Below are positions 46,020 through 59,112 of a stretch of DNA of 64,000 bases, piece after piece (within the stretch, counting starts at the first letter, position 1; every line of letters begins with the position of its first letter). The stretch is from Burkholderiales bacterium (GTDB lineage Bacteria; Pseudomonadota; Gammaproteobacteria; Burkholderiales; Burkholderiaceae_E), in NCBI GenBank assembly GCA_947487165.1, contig CANKWX010000005.1, positions 39,421 to 103,420 on the forward strand, given 5' to 3'. The notes beneath the pieces are model-generated. The model ran no database searches, had not been told where the DNA came from, and saw only the letters and a list, made by a program, of their open reading frames with translations. A program made the position numbers and the translations under genes.

Positions 46020-47441
46020 ATGAACGACCTCTGGCTTGCCTGCGCGTCCCACCTCGAATCCGAGTTGCCAGCTCAGTTGTTTCGCACCTGGATCAAGCCG
46101 CTGGTTTTCCTGGGCTATGACGAAGGCGATCAGCTTCTGACCCTGGGCGCGCCCAATCGCGTCAAACTCGATTGGGTTCGAACGCAATACGGTGATCGGA
46201 TCGCCCAACTGGCAACACAGCTCATCAGCCCCGAAACGCGAGTGAGCTTCGAAATTGCCGGGGGTACAGAAGAGCCGGCTGCGCCGGCTGTTCAACAAGG
46301 CGCCCATCAGATTGCTCAGGCAGACCTGCATCACGCTGCAATGAGCGATCCGCAGATCGACCCCCAGGATCAGAGTTTTGCCAACTTGCAGCCCACCTTG
46401 TCGGCCGCTGCAGAACGAACTCGACTCAACCCCGATCTGACCTTCGGGACCTTTGTCACCGGTAAAGCCAATGACCTTGCAAGGGCGGCTGCCCTGCAGG
46501 TTGCTGAGCGACCGGGCGGGGCCTACAACCCGCTGTTTCTTTATGGCGGCGTCGGTCTGGGCAAGACCCACCTGATTCATGCGGTCGGCAATTCAATCCT
46601 TGCGCGAGCGCCAAGTGCCAATGTTCGCTACATCACCGCCAACCAGTTTTTCCAGGACATGGTGGCCTCAATCCGGCGTCAGTCAGTCGATGAATTCAAG
46701 CGCTACTACCATTCCCTTGATCTCCTGCTGATCGACGACATCCAGTTCTTTGCCGGCAAGGAGCGTTCGCAGGAAGAGTTTTTTTATGCCTTTGAAAACC
46801 TGATCGCCGAACGCAAGCAGATCATCATCACCTCGGACACTTATCCCAAGGAAATGTCCAACATCGATGACCGGTTGATTTCGCGATTCAATTCGGGGCT
46901 GATCGTTGCCATTGAGCCCCCCGAGCTCGAGATGCGAGTGGCCATCCTGCTGCGCAAAGCCGAATCGGCTGGCCACGAACTCGATGAAGATGTGGCTTTC
47001 TTTGTTGCCAAACACATCCGCCAGAACGTTCGCGAGCTCGAAGGCGCACTGCGTCGCATCCTGGCGTTTGCGCAATTTCGCGATCAACCGATTTCTCTCG
47101 AACTGGTCAAGGAAGCCCTGAAAGACCTGTTGTCATTCAATCGCGGCCAGATCTCGGTTGAATTCATCCAGAAGACGGTCGCCGACTTCTACAAGATGAA
47201 GATTGCCGACATGTACAGCAAACGGCGGCCGGCCAATATCGCTTTACCCCGGCAGATTGCGATGTATCTGGCCAAAGGCCTCACCCAGAAAAGCCTGCCG
47301 GAAATCGGCGAGCTCTTCGGTGGGCGCGATCACACCACGGTTTTGCATGCGGTTCGCAAGATCACCGAACTGCGCCAGCATCGCCCCGATCTGAACCATC
47401 AGATCCATGTGCTCGAACAAACGCTGAGGGAGTACCTGTGA
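46020..47441 (+). CDS. dnaA: Chromosomal replication initiator DnaA
   Basis: 473 residues from ATG 46020 ([28 protein letters not shown], the usual domain I start). Domain II is a short Gln/Ala-rich linker. Domain III starts [22 protein letters not shown], with Walker [16 protein letters not shown] and Walker [14 protein letters not shown]. Domain IV ends with the DnaA signature [23 protein letters not shown]. It binds DnaA boxes and melts oriC. dnaN follows after 235 bp. Confidence 0.98.
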   Translation: MNDLWLACASHLESELPAQLFRTWIKPLVFLGYDEGDQLLTLGAPNRVKLDWVRTQYGDRIAQLATQLISPETRVSFEIAGGTEEPAAPAVQQGAHQIAQADLHHAAMSDPQIDPQDQSFANLQPTLSAAAERTRLNPDLTFGTFVTGKANDLARAAALQVAERPGGAYNPLFLYGGVGLGKTHLIHAVGNSILARAPSANVRYITANQFFQDMVASIRRQSVDEFKRYYHSLDLLLIDDIQFFAGKERSQEEFFYAFENLIAERKQIIITSDTYPKEMSNIDDRLISRFNSGLIVAIEPPELEMRVAILLRKAESAGHELDEDVAFFVAKHIRQNVRELEGALRRILAFAQFRDQPISLELVKEALKDLLSFNRGQISVEFIQKTVADFYKMKIADMYSKRRPANIALPRQIAMYLAKGLTQKSLPEIGELFGGRDHTTVLHAVRKITELRQHRPDLNHQIHVLEQTLREYL

Positions 47442-47676
47442 GGATTGCCTGTGGACAAGCACGCGGACAAACCTGGGCATTCGCTGTGGACCCACTTGAG
47501 CAAGCCACGCTATCGGGCAGAGTCCTGGAATCTGTCCCCACTCGCGCAATCAAGCCAGCCTACTGGTGCACAGACTTCACCCTCCCTGTTCAGCGAGGCC
47601 TGGTGCGGCTCCCAAGGCTTTTCCACATATTCACCGACCACAACATTGAACTAACAACAGTTTTGATAAGGATTCA
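47442..47676 (+). other. Putative oriC segment between dnaA and dnaN
   Basis: The intergenic stretch holds DnaA-box-like 9-mers: TGTGGACAA at 47450-47458 (one mismatch), TGTGGACCC at 47485-47493 (weaker) and TTTTCCACA at 47619-47627 (one mismatch). An AT-rich run follows at 47640-47672 just before dnaN. In many bacteria oriC sits here or upstream of dnaA. The evidence is positional and pattern-based. Confidence 0.5.
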
Positions 47677-51445
<3,769 letters not shown>

Positions 51446-51475
51446 ACTTTCAACAATGACTTTAAGGGAGACCCC

Positions 51476-52258
51476 ATGAAACTCGACTCATCCGTTACTG
51501 CGATCATCACCGGCGGCTCATCAGGGCTTGGTGCTGCGACCGCCCGCCGTTTTGCATCGCAGGGCGTGCGCGTCGCGATTTTCGATTTCAACGAGACACT
51601 CGGTGAAGCCATCGCTGCCGAAATCGGCGGTGTGTTTTGCAAGGTTGATGTGACCAAAGAAGCCGAAGTCGACGCTGCCTTCGCGAAAGCCCGGGCAGCG
51701 CTTGGCCAGGAACGCGTCCTGGTCAATTGCGCCGGCACCGGTCTGGCAATCAAGACCGCGAGCAAAGACAAGCAGACCGGCGAAATCAAGCACTTCCCGA
51801 CGGCCGATTTCGACCGCATCATCCAGATCAACCTGGTCGGCACTTTCCGCTGCATCGCCAAATCGGCTGCCGGCATGATTGCGCTGCCGCCCCTGGAGCA
51901 TGGCGAGCGGGGTGCGATCGTCAATACCGCCTCGGTTGCGGCAGAAGACGGTCAGATCGGTCAGGCTGCCTACAGCGCCTCGAAAGCCGCAGTGGTCGGC
52001 ATGACCTTGCCGATCGCCCGCGATCTGATGGGCAACGGCATCCGGATCAACACGATTCTGCCGGGCATTTTTGATACGCCGCTCTTGCAGCGTGCGCCTG
52101 ACAATGTCAAGCAGGCACTCGCCGATTCAGTGCCCTTTCCCAAGCGGCTGGGCATGCCCGACGAATATGCCGCCTTGGCCGAAATCATGATCACCAACGG
52201 CTATTTCAACGGCGAATCGGTCCGCCTCGACGGCGCCATCAGGATGGCACCGCGCTAA
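51476..52258 (+). CDS. Short-chain dehydrogenase, type-2 3-hydroxyacyl-CoA dehydrogenase-like
   Basis: The protein has 260 residues. The NAD-binding motif is TGGSSGLGAATARRFA, an Asp at the end of strand two (AIFDFN) favours NAD+, and NCAG is present. The catalytic set is Ser in NTASVAA and YSASK. The ending YFNGESVRLDGAIRMAPR resembles HSD17B10-type 3-hydroxyacyl-CoA dehydrogenases acting on short branched acyl-CoAs. It follows gyrB by 30 bp with AAGGGAGA as ribosome-binding site and ends at a hairpin. Confidence 0.88.
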   Translation: MKLDSSVTAIITGGSSGLGAATARRFASQGVRVAIFDFNETLGEAIAAEIGGVFCKVDVTKEAEVDAAFAKARAALGQERVLVNCAGTGLAIKTASKDKQTGEIKHFPTADFDRIIQINLVGTFRCIAKSAAGMIALPPLEHGERGAIVNTASVAAEDGQIGQAAYSASKAAVVGMTLPIARDLMGNGIRINTILPGIFDTPLLQRAPDNVKQALADSVPFPKRLGMPDEYAALAEIMITNGYFNGESVRLDGAIRMAPR

Positions 52259-52266
52259 GCCATCAG

Positions 52267-52290
52267 CAGGCGCGATGGCAAACGCGCCTG
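52267..52290. terminator. Hairpin between convergent SDR and rod-like genes
   Basis: CAGGCGCG and CGCGCCTG form an 8-bp stem with an 8-nt loop, 9 bp after the SDR stop and 12 bp before the stop of the convergent gene. No strong U-tract, so termination is plausible rather than certain. Confidence 0.55.
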
Positions 52291-52301
52291 TCGATCAATG
52301 A

Positions 52302-52619
52302 TCAACGATCAGCGAACAAGGTCCGCAGGGTTTCATCGGTCCGCTTGAGCGTCTGAAGGTTGGCCAGCACCGCATTGCTGGCCACCATCAGGTTGACCAT
52401 GTTTCGAGGCAGGTCGGCATCGGCATTGGGCAGCATTGCATCTGCGCGTGCCAGCGGCGTATCCAGACCGGCTGCGCCGGGTGATACCCCTGCAGGTGCC
52501 TGCACAGGACGCTGAGTTGAGGCCCGGGCAATCTCGAAGGCAGCCGCATCAAACTGCCGTGAAGCCGCTGCCAGGCCGTTGCGTGCAATCGTCATGTCCA
52601 TTTCGATGTCCTCGGTCAT
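52302..52619 (-). CDS. Miniature flagellar rod-like protein
   Basis: 105 residues. The N-terminal segment MTIARNGLAAASRQFDAAAFEIARAST follows the pattern of flagellar rod/hook N-termini (I-A-x-x-G-L-x-A, then A-x-x-I-A-x-x-x-T). The C-terminal segment LPRNMVNLMVASNAVLANLQTLKRTDETLRTL follows the rod C-terminal helix pattern. The middle is a short Ala/Pro linker, so the protein is roughly an FlgB/FlgC-type coiled core with no central domain. No other flagellar gene is in the window. The function is unknown. Confidence 0.6.
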   Translation of the reverse strand: MTEDIEMDMTIARNGLAAASRQFDAAAFEIARASTQRPVQAPAGVSPGAAGLDTPLARADAMLPNADADLPRNMVNLMVASNAVLANLQTLKRTDETLRTLFADR

Positions 52620-52728
52620 TTAGTTGGTTATCGACCGAAGACTCGCAAGCTTCAGGACCTATTTCACACTTCGAGCCAATTGTTGTCGTGGGCGATACTC
52701 GGGCGGGTTCCTCCGGCGTTATTGCCTT

Positions 52729-53649
52729 GTGCTGAAAAAAATCATGATTGCCCTGCTGGCCTTGTTTGTGGTGATCGCCGCGGCCTGGCTCTGGACGCCC
52801 GATCTCAAACGGGCCGACCTAGAAGCGCGCTACAGCCGGGGTCCGCACGACTTTGTCGAGGTCGCGGGTCTGAGACTGCATGTGCAGGACAAGGGTCCGC
52901 GCGATGCACCGGTCGTGATCTTGCTGCATGGGTTTGGCGGCAGCCTGCAGACTTGGGACGACTGGACAAGGCTGTTTGAACCTGGCTTGCGGGTCGTGAC
53001 GCTCGATTTGCCGGGTGCGGGCCTCACCGGTGCCGACCCCAGTGGCAATTACACCGATGCCCGCGCAACGGTGGTGCTGCTGGCGCTCATGGACAAACTC
53101 GGTATCGCCCGCGCAAGTCTGGTGGGTCATTCGATGGGCGGGCGGCTGGCATGGCAATTTGCGGCAGCGCATCCTGATCGGGTGGCAAAACTCGTGCTGG
53201 TCTCACCCGACGGTTTTGCCAGTCCGGGCTTTGAATACGGTAAAGCGCCCGAGGTGGGAATCAGCCTCAAAGCCATGAAATATGTCCTGCCCAAGCCGCT
53301 TCTGAAAATGAGCCTGGCGCCGGCCTATCGCCATCCCGAGGTCATGACGCCTGCGCTGGTGACCCGCTATCACGAGATGATGCGAGCACCCGGCGTTCGC
53401 GCGGCAATGATTGCAAGGCTCGAGCAGTCGGTCCTGCAAAATCCGGTACCGATCCTGGCGCGCATCACCGCGCCGACATTGCTGGTGTGGGGTGATCGCG
53501 ATGCCATGATCCCGATCGCCAACGCCGACGACTATCTCAAGGCGATACCGGGTGCACAGCTTCAAACCTTTCCTGGTGTCGGCCATCTGCCGCAGGAAGA
53601 GGCTGCTGAGTTGTCAGGCAAAGCCATCCTGAGGTTTCTGCAATCCTGA
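52729..53649 (+). CDS. Alpha/beta-hydrolase, membrane-anchored or secreted
   Basis: 306 residues if started at GTG 52729 (VLKKIMIALLALFVVIAAAWLW); ATG 52744 gives a protein five residues shorter. The N-terminal hydrophobic helix suggests an anchor or uncleaved signal. The fold is evident from VVILLHGFGGSLQTWDDW (oxyanion region), the nucleophile elbow VGHSMGGRLAW (Ser), LLVWGDRDAMIP (Asp) and PGVGHLPQEE (His). The substrate is unknown; esterases, lipases and haloperoxidase-like proteins share this pattern. Transcribed alone, convergent with a small membrane protein gene. Confidence 0.85.
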   Translation: MLKKIMIALLALFVVIAAAWLWTPDLKRADLEARYSRGPHDFVEVAGLRLHVQDKGPRDAPVVILLHGFGGSLQTWDDWTRLFEPGLRVVTLDLPGAGLTGADPSGNYTDARATVVLLALMDKLGIARASLVGHSMGGRLAWQFAAAHPDRVAKLVLVSPDGFASPGFEYGKAPEVGISLKAMKYVLPKPLLKMSLAPAYRHPEVMTPALVTRYHEMMRAPGVRAAMIARLEQSVLQNPVPILARITAPTLLVWGDRDAMIPIANADDYLKAIPGAQLQTFPGVGHLPQEEAAELSGKAILRFLQS

Positions 53650-53653
53650 GGGC

Positions 53654-53932
53654 TTAGCCGAATCGGCGACGCGGCCAGCGGTTCTTCAGATCGAGCAGAT
53701 GGGTCGCCCACGACGCTGACAGGGCCAACGCAATCCAGGGCCAATCGGCGCCGGTCAGGGCTGCTCGCAAGCCGAGCATCAGAAACAGACCGCTCGCCAG
53801 TGCGGTCACCAGCTTCAAGGCCTCGATGCCTCGGCCTGTCTGCCGCCGATAGATGATCAGGCCGATCATCTCGAGCAGTGTCAGCACCATCGCCAGATCG
53901 ACGAGATGCCCGCTGGCAACAAACTCACGCAC
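53654..53932 (-). CDS. Small integral membrane protein, unknown
   Basis: 92 residues with three hydrophobic helices (VDLAMVLTLLEMIGLIIY, ALKLVTALASGLFLMLGL and WIALALSASWATHLLDL). The end is basic (KNRWPRRRFG). No family recognised. It is the last gene in line after bchG, the pucC-like gene and bchP on the same strand, 30 bp beyond the bchP stop, so it may belong to that transcript. A link to photosynthesis is only positional. Confidence 0.6.
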   Translation of the reverse strand: MREFVASGHLVDLAMVLTLLEMIGLIIYRRQTGRGIEALKLVTALASGLFLMLGLRAALTGADWPWIALALSASWATHLLDLKNRWPRRRFG

Positions 53933-53962
53933 GACGCAAGACCAGACGCAGGCGAATCGGGG

Positions 53963-55168
53963 TCAGACCCGTGCGAACCCCAGCAGGTGGGCCATGTCCT
54001 TGAAGAAGATCCGCACATGCGCCATCGGCTTTTTGCGCACCAACTCCTTGTTCATATACGACTCGAAGGTCAGCTGCTGTACATCCTTGTCCTTGCAGAT
54101 GCTCACAAAGCGCTCGCGACGCTTGTCGCTCGAATACCAGAAGCGCTGCATGATGCCCAGCACCAGAAACACCGTGCCATGTGTCTTCATGAAGCGCTTG
54201 CGTGCCATGGCCAATGATTTGACGTTACCGGTGGCGAGCAGCGTTTCGATGGCCTCGGCGGCAAGCGATCCGCCGTACATTGCGTAATAGATGCCTTCAC
54301 CCGACGCCGGCGCCACGACGCCAGCGGCATCGCCCGCAAGCACCACATCACGACCGTTGTCCCACTTCTTAAGCGGCTTCATCGGCAGCGGAGCGCCCTC
54401 GCGACGCAGGGTTTTGGCGCCGGACAGACCGGCGGCGGCACGCAGGTCGCCAACCGCTCCGCGCAGCGAAAAGCCCTTATCGGCGCTGCCGGTGCCGATC
54501 GACAGGGTGTCGCCGTGCGGAAAGACCCAGCCATAAAAGTCGGGCGACAGGCGGCCTTGATACCAGACATCGCAGCGTGTGCCGTCGTAGCCAGCCGGCT
54601 TGATGTCGGGCGCCGCCACAATCTCATGGTAGGCAAACACATAGTTGACATCCTTGGCGCCAGGAATCGCCTGACGTGCCACACCTGATTTGGCGCCATC
54701 GGCACCGATGATCGTGCGTGCACGGATACTGTCGGGAGTGCCTTCGCCACGCCGATGATCCTCGCGGGCCTTGAAATGGATGGTGTTGATGCCGTCGGCG
54801 CCGTGCTCGAGCCGCTCGAAGGTGCCGACGCGGCGATGCGCGCCGGCGCTGGCCGCCCGCTCACGCAGCCACTCGTCGAACTGATCTCGGTCGACCATGC
54901 CCACGAATCCGCCCTCGATCGGGATATCGACATTGGCGGTTTTGGGCGAGACCATTCGGGCTGATGTGGCCCGAGCGACCAGCAGCGAATCCGGAATCGC
55001 ATAGTCCTTGATCAGACGCGGCGGAATCGCGCCGCCACAAGGCTTGATCCGTCCGGCCCGATCGAGCAGTAAAACCGAGCGGCCCTTGAGAGCCAGCTCG
55101 TGCGCTGCAGTGGCACCTGCCGGTCCGCCGCCGATAACAACCACGTCGTAGATTTCGCGCTGATCCAT
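53963..55168 (-). CDS. bchP: Geranylgeranyl reductase (bacteriochlorophyll synthesis)
   Basis: 401 residues from ATG 55168; a longer open frame extends into the upstream gene. The FAD motif is DVVVIGGGPAGATAAHELA, followed by KPCGGAIPPRLI, typical of BchP/ChlP. FADs second contact GRDVVLAGDAAGVVAPASGEGIYYAM is present. The enzyme reduces the geranylgeranyl tail of bacteriochlorophyll to phytyl in three steps. It is the third gene of the bchG, pucC-like, bchP operon, 4 bp after the pucC-like stop. Confidence 0.95.
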   Translation of the reverse strand: MDQREIYDVVVIGGGPAGATAAHELALKGRSVLLLDRAGRIKPCGGAIPPRLIKDYAIPDSLLVARATSARMVSPKTANVDIPIEGGFVGMVDRDQFDEWLRERAASAGAHRRVGTFERLEHGADGINTIHFKAREDHRRGEGTPDSIRARTIIGADGAKSGVARQAIPGAKDVNYVFAYHEIVAAPDIKPAGYDGTRCDVWYQGRLSPDFYGWVFPHGDTLSIGTGSADKGFSLRGAVGDLRAAAGLSGAKTLRREGAPLPMKPLKKWDNGRDVVLAGDAAGVVAPASGEGIYYAMYGGSLAAEAIETLLATGNVKSLAMARKRFMKTHGTVFLVLGIMQRFWYSSDKRRERFVSICKDKDVQQLTFESYMNKELVRKKPMAHVRIFFKDMAHLLGFARV

Positions 55169-55172
55169 GTTT

Positions 55173-56558
55173 TTATCCTCGTTCCATTCCGGCGACCCGA
55201 TAGTCGCCAGCCCGGCCTGCGGGCAAGTTGTCAGACACCTGTTGATCGATTCTGAATTCCCCGGTCTGCGATCGACCGATCTGCGAAGCAAGGCGCGCGG
55301 ACACGACGAACAGCACCGCCTCGATACCAAAGACCAGCGCATAAGCGGCGCCGGTCGAACTGATGATCAGGCGCGCCAGATCGCTTGCCGCCGCGCCGGC
55401 CAGCCCACCGACGCCGAAAGCAATCGCTTGGGCTGCGCCCCACAATCCCATGCGCACGCCCTCGCGTGAACGCCGACCTTCGCCGGCCAGGCGCATCATC
55501 GAAGCGATCGCGGCAATCGCAAAGGCGCCATTGGCTGCCCCCAGTGCAAAGACATTGGCCTTGAGCGGCCAGTCGCCGCCAAGCACACCGGCAAGCACCA
55601 GCCCTGCCAGGGCGATCGCCGAAGCGAGGCAGCCGCCGATTGTCCAGCTGCGCAAAGAGCCGAACTGTCGACCGGCAAACTCGCTGCCGGCCAGCGCGGC
55701 CAGCAGCATGCCGGCGAATGCGCCGCCATGCTGGATGCCCGACAGCTGAGTCGAGGCGCCTGGGGTAAAGCCGAAGACTGAACCGGCAAAGGGCTCGAGG
55801 ATCAGGTCCTGAGCGCTATAGGCCAGCATCGAGACGAATACGAAGATCGTGAACTGGCGAGCGGCCGGCTCGGACCAGACTTCGCGCAGCGCCTGCATGA
55901 AGCCGGGCTTCGATTCGCTGCCGGCGCTGTGCCCGGCCGAGGCCGAATCGCTGATCGGCGAACCTTCGAGGCGGTAGAGGGCAAGAAGCGTTACCGTGAT
56001 CGCGATGGCAGCGACGGCTGCGGTAACGGTGATCAGGCGCTCAGGCGAATACGGATCGAGCAGCTTGCCGGCAACTCCGGCGGTGATCGCGAAACCCATG
56101 ATCATCATCAGCCAGACGATGGTTGCAGCCGCCGCGCGACGGCGTGCCTCGACCCGCTTGGCCAGCATCACCAGCAGATTGGTGCCACAGGCGCTGACGC
56201 CGATGCCGATTACCGCAAAGGACAGAACCGCCGCCGCGATGCCGAGCGTGGTGTTGCTGGCCATCAATGCGGTCGCGCCCGATGCGCCGACGCCGCCTGC
56301 GGCCAGCACCGCCATGCCGCCGACGATCCAGGGGGTGCTGCGCCCGCCGACATCCGAACCAAAGCCCATCCGGGGCCGAAGACCCTGCATGGCGTAATGC
56401 ACGCCCACCAGCAGACCGGGCAGCAGCGCCGGCAGCGCCAGCTCGACCACCATCACGCGGTTCAGGGTGGAGGTGGTCAGCACGACAATCGCGCCGAGTG
56501 CCATCTGGACCAGGCCCAGTCGGGCAATGCTCAGCCATCCGAAGTGAGTGGCTGCCAT
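55173..56558 (-). CDS. PucC/Bch2-like MFS protein of the photosynthesis cluster
   Basis: The protein has 461 residues and about twelve hydrophobic helices. Segments such as VELALPALLPGLLVGVHYAMQGLRPRMGFGSDVGGRSTPWIVGGM near the start, and the position between bchG and bchP, match the PucC-like protein often annotated as bacteriochlorophyll synthase 44.5-kDa subunit (orf428, bch2). PucC relatives are thought to help assemble light-harvesting complexes or deliver bacteriochlorophyll in the membrane. No transport activity is established. Separated from both neighbours by only 4 bp. Confidence 0.88.
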   Translation of the reverse strand: MAATHFGWLSIARLGLVQMALGAIVVLTTSTLNRVMVVELALPALLPGLLVGVHYAMQGLRPRMGFGSDVGGRSTPWIVGGMAVLAAGGVGASGATALMASNTTLGIAAAVLSFAVIGIGVSACGTNLLVMLAKRVEARRRAAAATIVWLMMIMGFAITAGVAGKLLDPYSPERLITVTAAVAAIAITVTLLALYRLEGSPISDSASAGHSAGSESKPGFMQALREVWSEPAARQFTIFVFVSMLAYSAQDLILEPFAGSVFGFTPGASTQLSGIQHGGAFAGMLLAALAGSEFAGRQFGSLRSWTIGGCLASAIALAGLVLAGVLGGDWPLKANVFALGAANGAFAIAAIASMMRLAGEGRRSREGVRMGLWGAAQAIAFGVGGLAGAAASDLARLIISSTGAAYALVFGIEAVLFVVSARLASQIGRSQTGEFRIDQQVSDNLPAGRAGDYRVAGMERG

Positions 56559-56562
56559 GGGC

Positions 56563-57471
56563 TCAGCCTGCGATCAGCGAACGAAGTGCCAAGGCACTGA
56601 CCATCATGCCGGCCACGAAAAGCGGCACACCGAAGCCGCTGTAATAGAGTGCGCGCTTGCTCGGCTCGGCCACGAACCAGTTCATCATCACGCCCTGCAC
56701 CACGAGCAGACCGGCAATCACCGCGGCATGACCGGGTCGGCCCCAGTGGCTCAACAGGCCAATCACCACGAGCTGCGGCACTGCCATCGTCCAGCTGGCC
56801 GATCTGGCGGCCGGCACGATGCCCAGTTGCACCGGCAAAGACCGCACGCCCATCTGACGATCACCTTCGACCGCCTTGAAGTCGTTCAGCGTCATGATGC
56901 CGTGGGCACCCAGGCTGTAGAGGCCGGCCAGCGCCAGCGATCGGGCATCGGGTATCACGCCGCCGGCCATGACCGCAGCGCCGGTGACCCAGGCCAGACC
57001 CTCGTAGCACAGGCCGCAGGCGGCATTGCCGTACCAGCCGTTGAGTTTGAGGCGCACAGGCGGGGCGCTGTAAGCCCATGCCAGGATCAGGCCGACCACC
57101 GTTGCGCCAAAGCCCCAGGGTCCGAGCAACAGGGCGACCAGCATCGACAGGACAGTCCAGCCGCAGGCGATGTACAGTCCCCATGTACCGGGCATGCGTC
57201 CTGACGGAATCGGCCGGTCGGGTTCATTGATGGCATCGACATGACGGTCATACCAGTCATTGACGGCCTGGCTGGTGGCGCAAACCAGCGGGCCGGCCAG
57301 CAGAATGCCCACAATGATCAGTGGCCAGCGTCCGTCAGGTGATATGCCAGAGGCCACGACACCGCAGGAAAAGGCCCACATTGGCGGAAACCAGGTGATC
57401 GGTTTCAGCAGCTCGGTGACGGTGGAAACGGAAGGTCGGGACAGGACGGCGGCCATGGGCCCAGTCTGCAT
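56563..57471 (-). CDS. bchG: Bacteriochlorophyll synthase (bacteriochlorophyllide geranylgeranyltransferase)
   Basis: 302 residues from ATG 57471; ATG 57456 is a possible alternative. UbiA-type prenyltransferase with the prenyl-diphosphate motif VNDWYDRHVDAINEPDRPIPSG and the second conserved loop LNDFKAVEGDRQMGVRSLPV. About eight to nine hydrophobic helices. It attaches the geranylgeranyl tail to bacteriochlorophyllide a, upstream of BchP reduction. First gene of the leftward operon, divergent from crtI. Confidence 0.95.
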   Translation of the reverse strand: MQTGPMAAVLSRPSVSTVTELLKPITWFPPMWAFSCGVVASGISPDGRWPLIIVGILLAGPLVCATSQAVNDWYDRHVDAINEPDRPIPSGRMPGTWGLYIACGWTVLSMLVALLLGPWGFGATVVGLILAWAYSAPPVRLKLNGWYGNAACGLCYEGLAWVTGAAVMAGGVIPDARSLALAGLYSLGAHGIMTLNDFKAVEGDRQMGVRSLPVQLGIVPAARSASWTMAVPQLVVIGLLSHWGRPGHAAVIAGLLVVQGVMMNWFVAEPSKRALYYSGFGVPLFVAGMMVSALALRSLIAG

Positions 57472-57531
57472 CTGACAGATACAAGCGTCAACTATGATTT
57501 ACACTAAAGCGACTTTTCCGGAGCGCGTGCA
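57472..57531. promoter_or_regulatory. Divergent bchG-crtI promoter region with PpsR-like sites
   Basis: Only 60 bp separate the two starts. CGT-N12-ACA (57486-57503) matches the PpsR/CrtJ consensus TGT-N12-ACA with one mismatch. TGAC-N10-GTCA (57473-57490) is a second, overlapping inverted repeat. GGAG at 57520-57523 is the crtI ribosome-binding site. PpsR is encoded 4 kb to the right, so control of both pigment genes from here is plausible. Confidence 0.5.
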
Positions 57532-59112
57532 ATGAGGCCAGTCAAGCCCTATCTGTCTTTCGATGAAGTGCATGCTGGTGCGGAGCCCCTGCGCAAAAAC
57601 GTTTCTTCTGACGCTGACAAGCCGCATGCGGTCGTCATCGGCAGCGGTTTCGGCGGTCTGGCATCGGCCATCAGACTGGCGGCAAGCGGCTGGCGGGTCA
57701 CGGTTCTGGAGAAGCTCGATTTGCCCGGTGGACGAGCCTATGTCTACAAGCGCGACGGTTTCACCTTCGATGCCGGCCCGACGATCGTTACCGCACCTTT
57801 TCTCTTTGACGAGCTCTGGGCTCTCTGTGGGCGCCGTCGCGAAGACCATGTCACGCTCAAGCCGATGGATCCCTTTTATCGGATCCGCTTCGATGATGGC
57901 ACCTGGTTTGATTACACCGGTGATCCGGAGCGCATGCGTGCCGAAGTCGCCCGTTTTTCAAAAGACGATGTCGCGGGTTACGACAACTTCATGGTCGATG
58001 CCGAGAAATGCTACCGGCTGGGTTTCGAGGGAATGGCCGAAACTGCCTTTGACGACTTCAGCAATCTGCTCGAGGCGATCCCGGCGTTCACCCGCATGAA
58101 AGCCTGGAGCAGCATCCATACCCTTGCTGCTTCGCACTTCAAGAGTCCCAAGCTGCGGATCGTCTTCAGTTTTCATCCGCTGCTGATCGGCGGCAACCCG
58201 TTTTCGGTGACCTGCGCTTATGCCCTGATTGCGTCGCTTGAAAGGCGCCATGGCGTGCACTGGGCAATGGGCGGTACCGGCGCGCTGGTGCGCGGGCTGG
58301 TCGAGCTCATCGTTGAGCAGGGCTCGACCATCCGCTACAACACCGAAGTCACCCGCATCACGGTCGCCAACGGTCGAGCAAGCGGTGTCGAACTGGCCGG
58401 CGGCGAAACGATTGCTGCTGATATCGTGGTCTCCAACGGCGATACCGCCTGGACCTATCGCAATCTGGTCGAGCCGCAATACCGTCGACACTGGACTGAT
58501 GCCAGGCTCGACAAAGCCCGCTATTCGATGAGCCTCTTTGTCTGGTATTTCGGCACGCGCAAGCAGTATCACGATGTGCCGCACCACATGATGGTGCTCG
58601 GGCCGCGCTATAAGGAACTCCTCGACGACATCTTCAAGCGCAAGCATCTGGCCGAGGACTTCAGCCTCTATCTGCATCGCCCGACCGCCTCCGATCCTGC
58701 GATGGCACCGGAAGGCTGCGATGCTTTCTATGTGCTGTCACCCGTCCCTCATCTGGACAGCGGCACCGATTGGGCCGAGCACGCCGAACGCTATCGCGAT
58801 GCGATTGCCGAGTCGCTCGAGAAAAGCGTGATGCCCGGCCTGCGCGACGAGATCGTCACGTCCTTCTACCTCACGCCCCAGGACTTCCAGGATCGTCTGC
58901 TGTCGTTCAAGGGCGCCGCCTTCGGGATGGAGCCTTTGCTGCTGCAAAGCGCCTGGTTCAGGCCGCACAACCGAAGCGAGGATCTCGAGGGCCTGTATGT
59001 CGTGGGGGCCGGCACGCATCCGGGCGCCGGCATGCCGGGTGTGCTGGCATCGGCCAAGGCGCTGATGTCGGTGTTGCCCGAGGCCGCAGAGGTGGTGCGC
59101 ACGCGTCGCTGA
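57532..59112 (+). CDS. crtI: Phytoene desaturase
   Basis: The protein has 526 residues. The N-terminal dinucleotide motif is AVVIGSGFGGLASAIRLAASGWRVTVLEKLDLPGGRA. The desaturase landmarks FTFDAGPTIVTAPFLFDELWALCGR, and the C-terminal GLYVVGAGTHPGAGMPGVLASAKAL, match CrtI. In purple bacteria CrtI makes neurosporene or lycopene from phytoene. Unusually for phototrophs, crtB (phytoene synthase) does not follow it: the next gene is convergent crtD. Confidence 0.93.
   Translation: MRPVKPYLSFDEVHAGAEPLRKNVSSDADKPHAVVIGSGFGGLASAIRLAASGWRVTVLEKLDLPGGRAYVYKRDGFTFDAGPTIVTAPFLFDELWALCGRRREDHVTLKPMDPFYRIRFDDGTWFDYTGDPERMRAEVARFSKDDVAGYDNFMVDAEKCYRLGFEGMAETAFDDFSNLLEAIPAFTRMKAWSSIHTLAASHFKSPKLRIVFSFHPLLIGGNPFSVTCAYALIASLERRHGVHWAMGGTGALVRGLVELIVEQGSTIRYNTEVTRITVANGRASGVELAGGETIAADIVVSNGDTAWTYRNLVEPQYRRHWTDARLDKARYSMSLFVWYFGTRKQYHDVPHHMMVLGPRYKELLDDIFKRKHLAEDFSLYLHRPTASDPAMAPEGCDAFYVLSPVPHLDSGTDWAEHAERYRDAIAESLEKSVMPGLRDEIVTSFYLTPQDFQDRLLSFKGAAFGMEPLLLQSAWFRPHNRSEDLEGLYVVGAGTHPGAGMPGVLASAKALMSVLPEAAEVVRTRR

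Noticed and set aside
46020..47441. Longer DnaA starting at GTG 45798
   Set aside because: The extra 74 residues are unlike DnaA domain I, and the DnaA box and possible promoter lie inside that extension.
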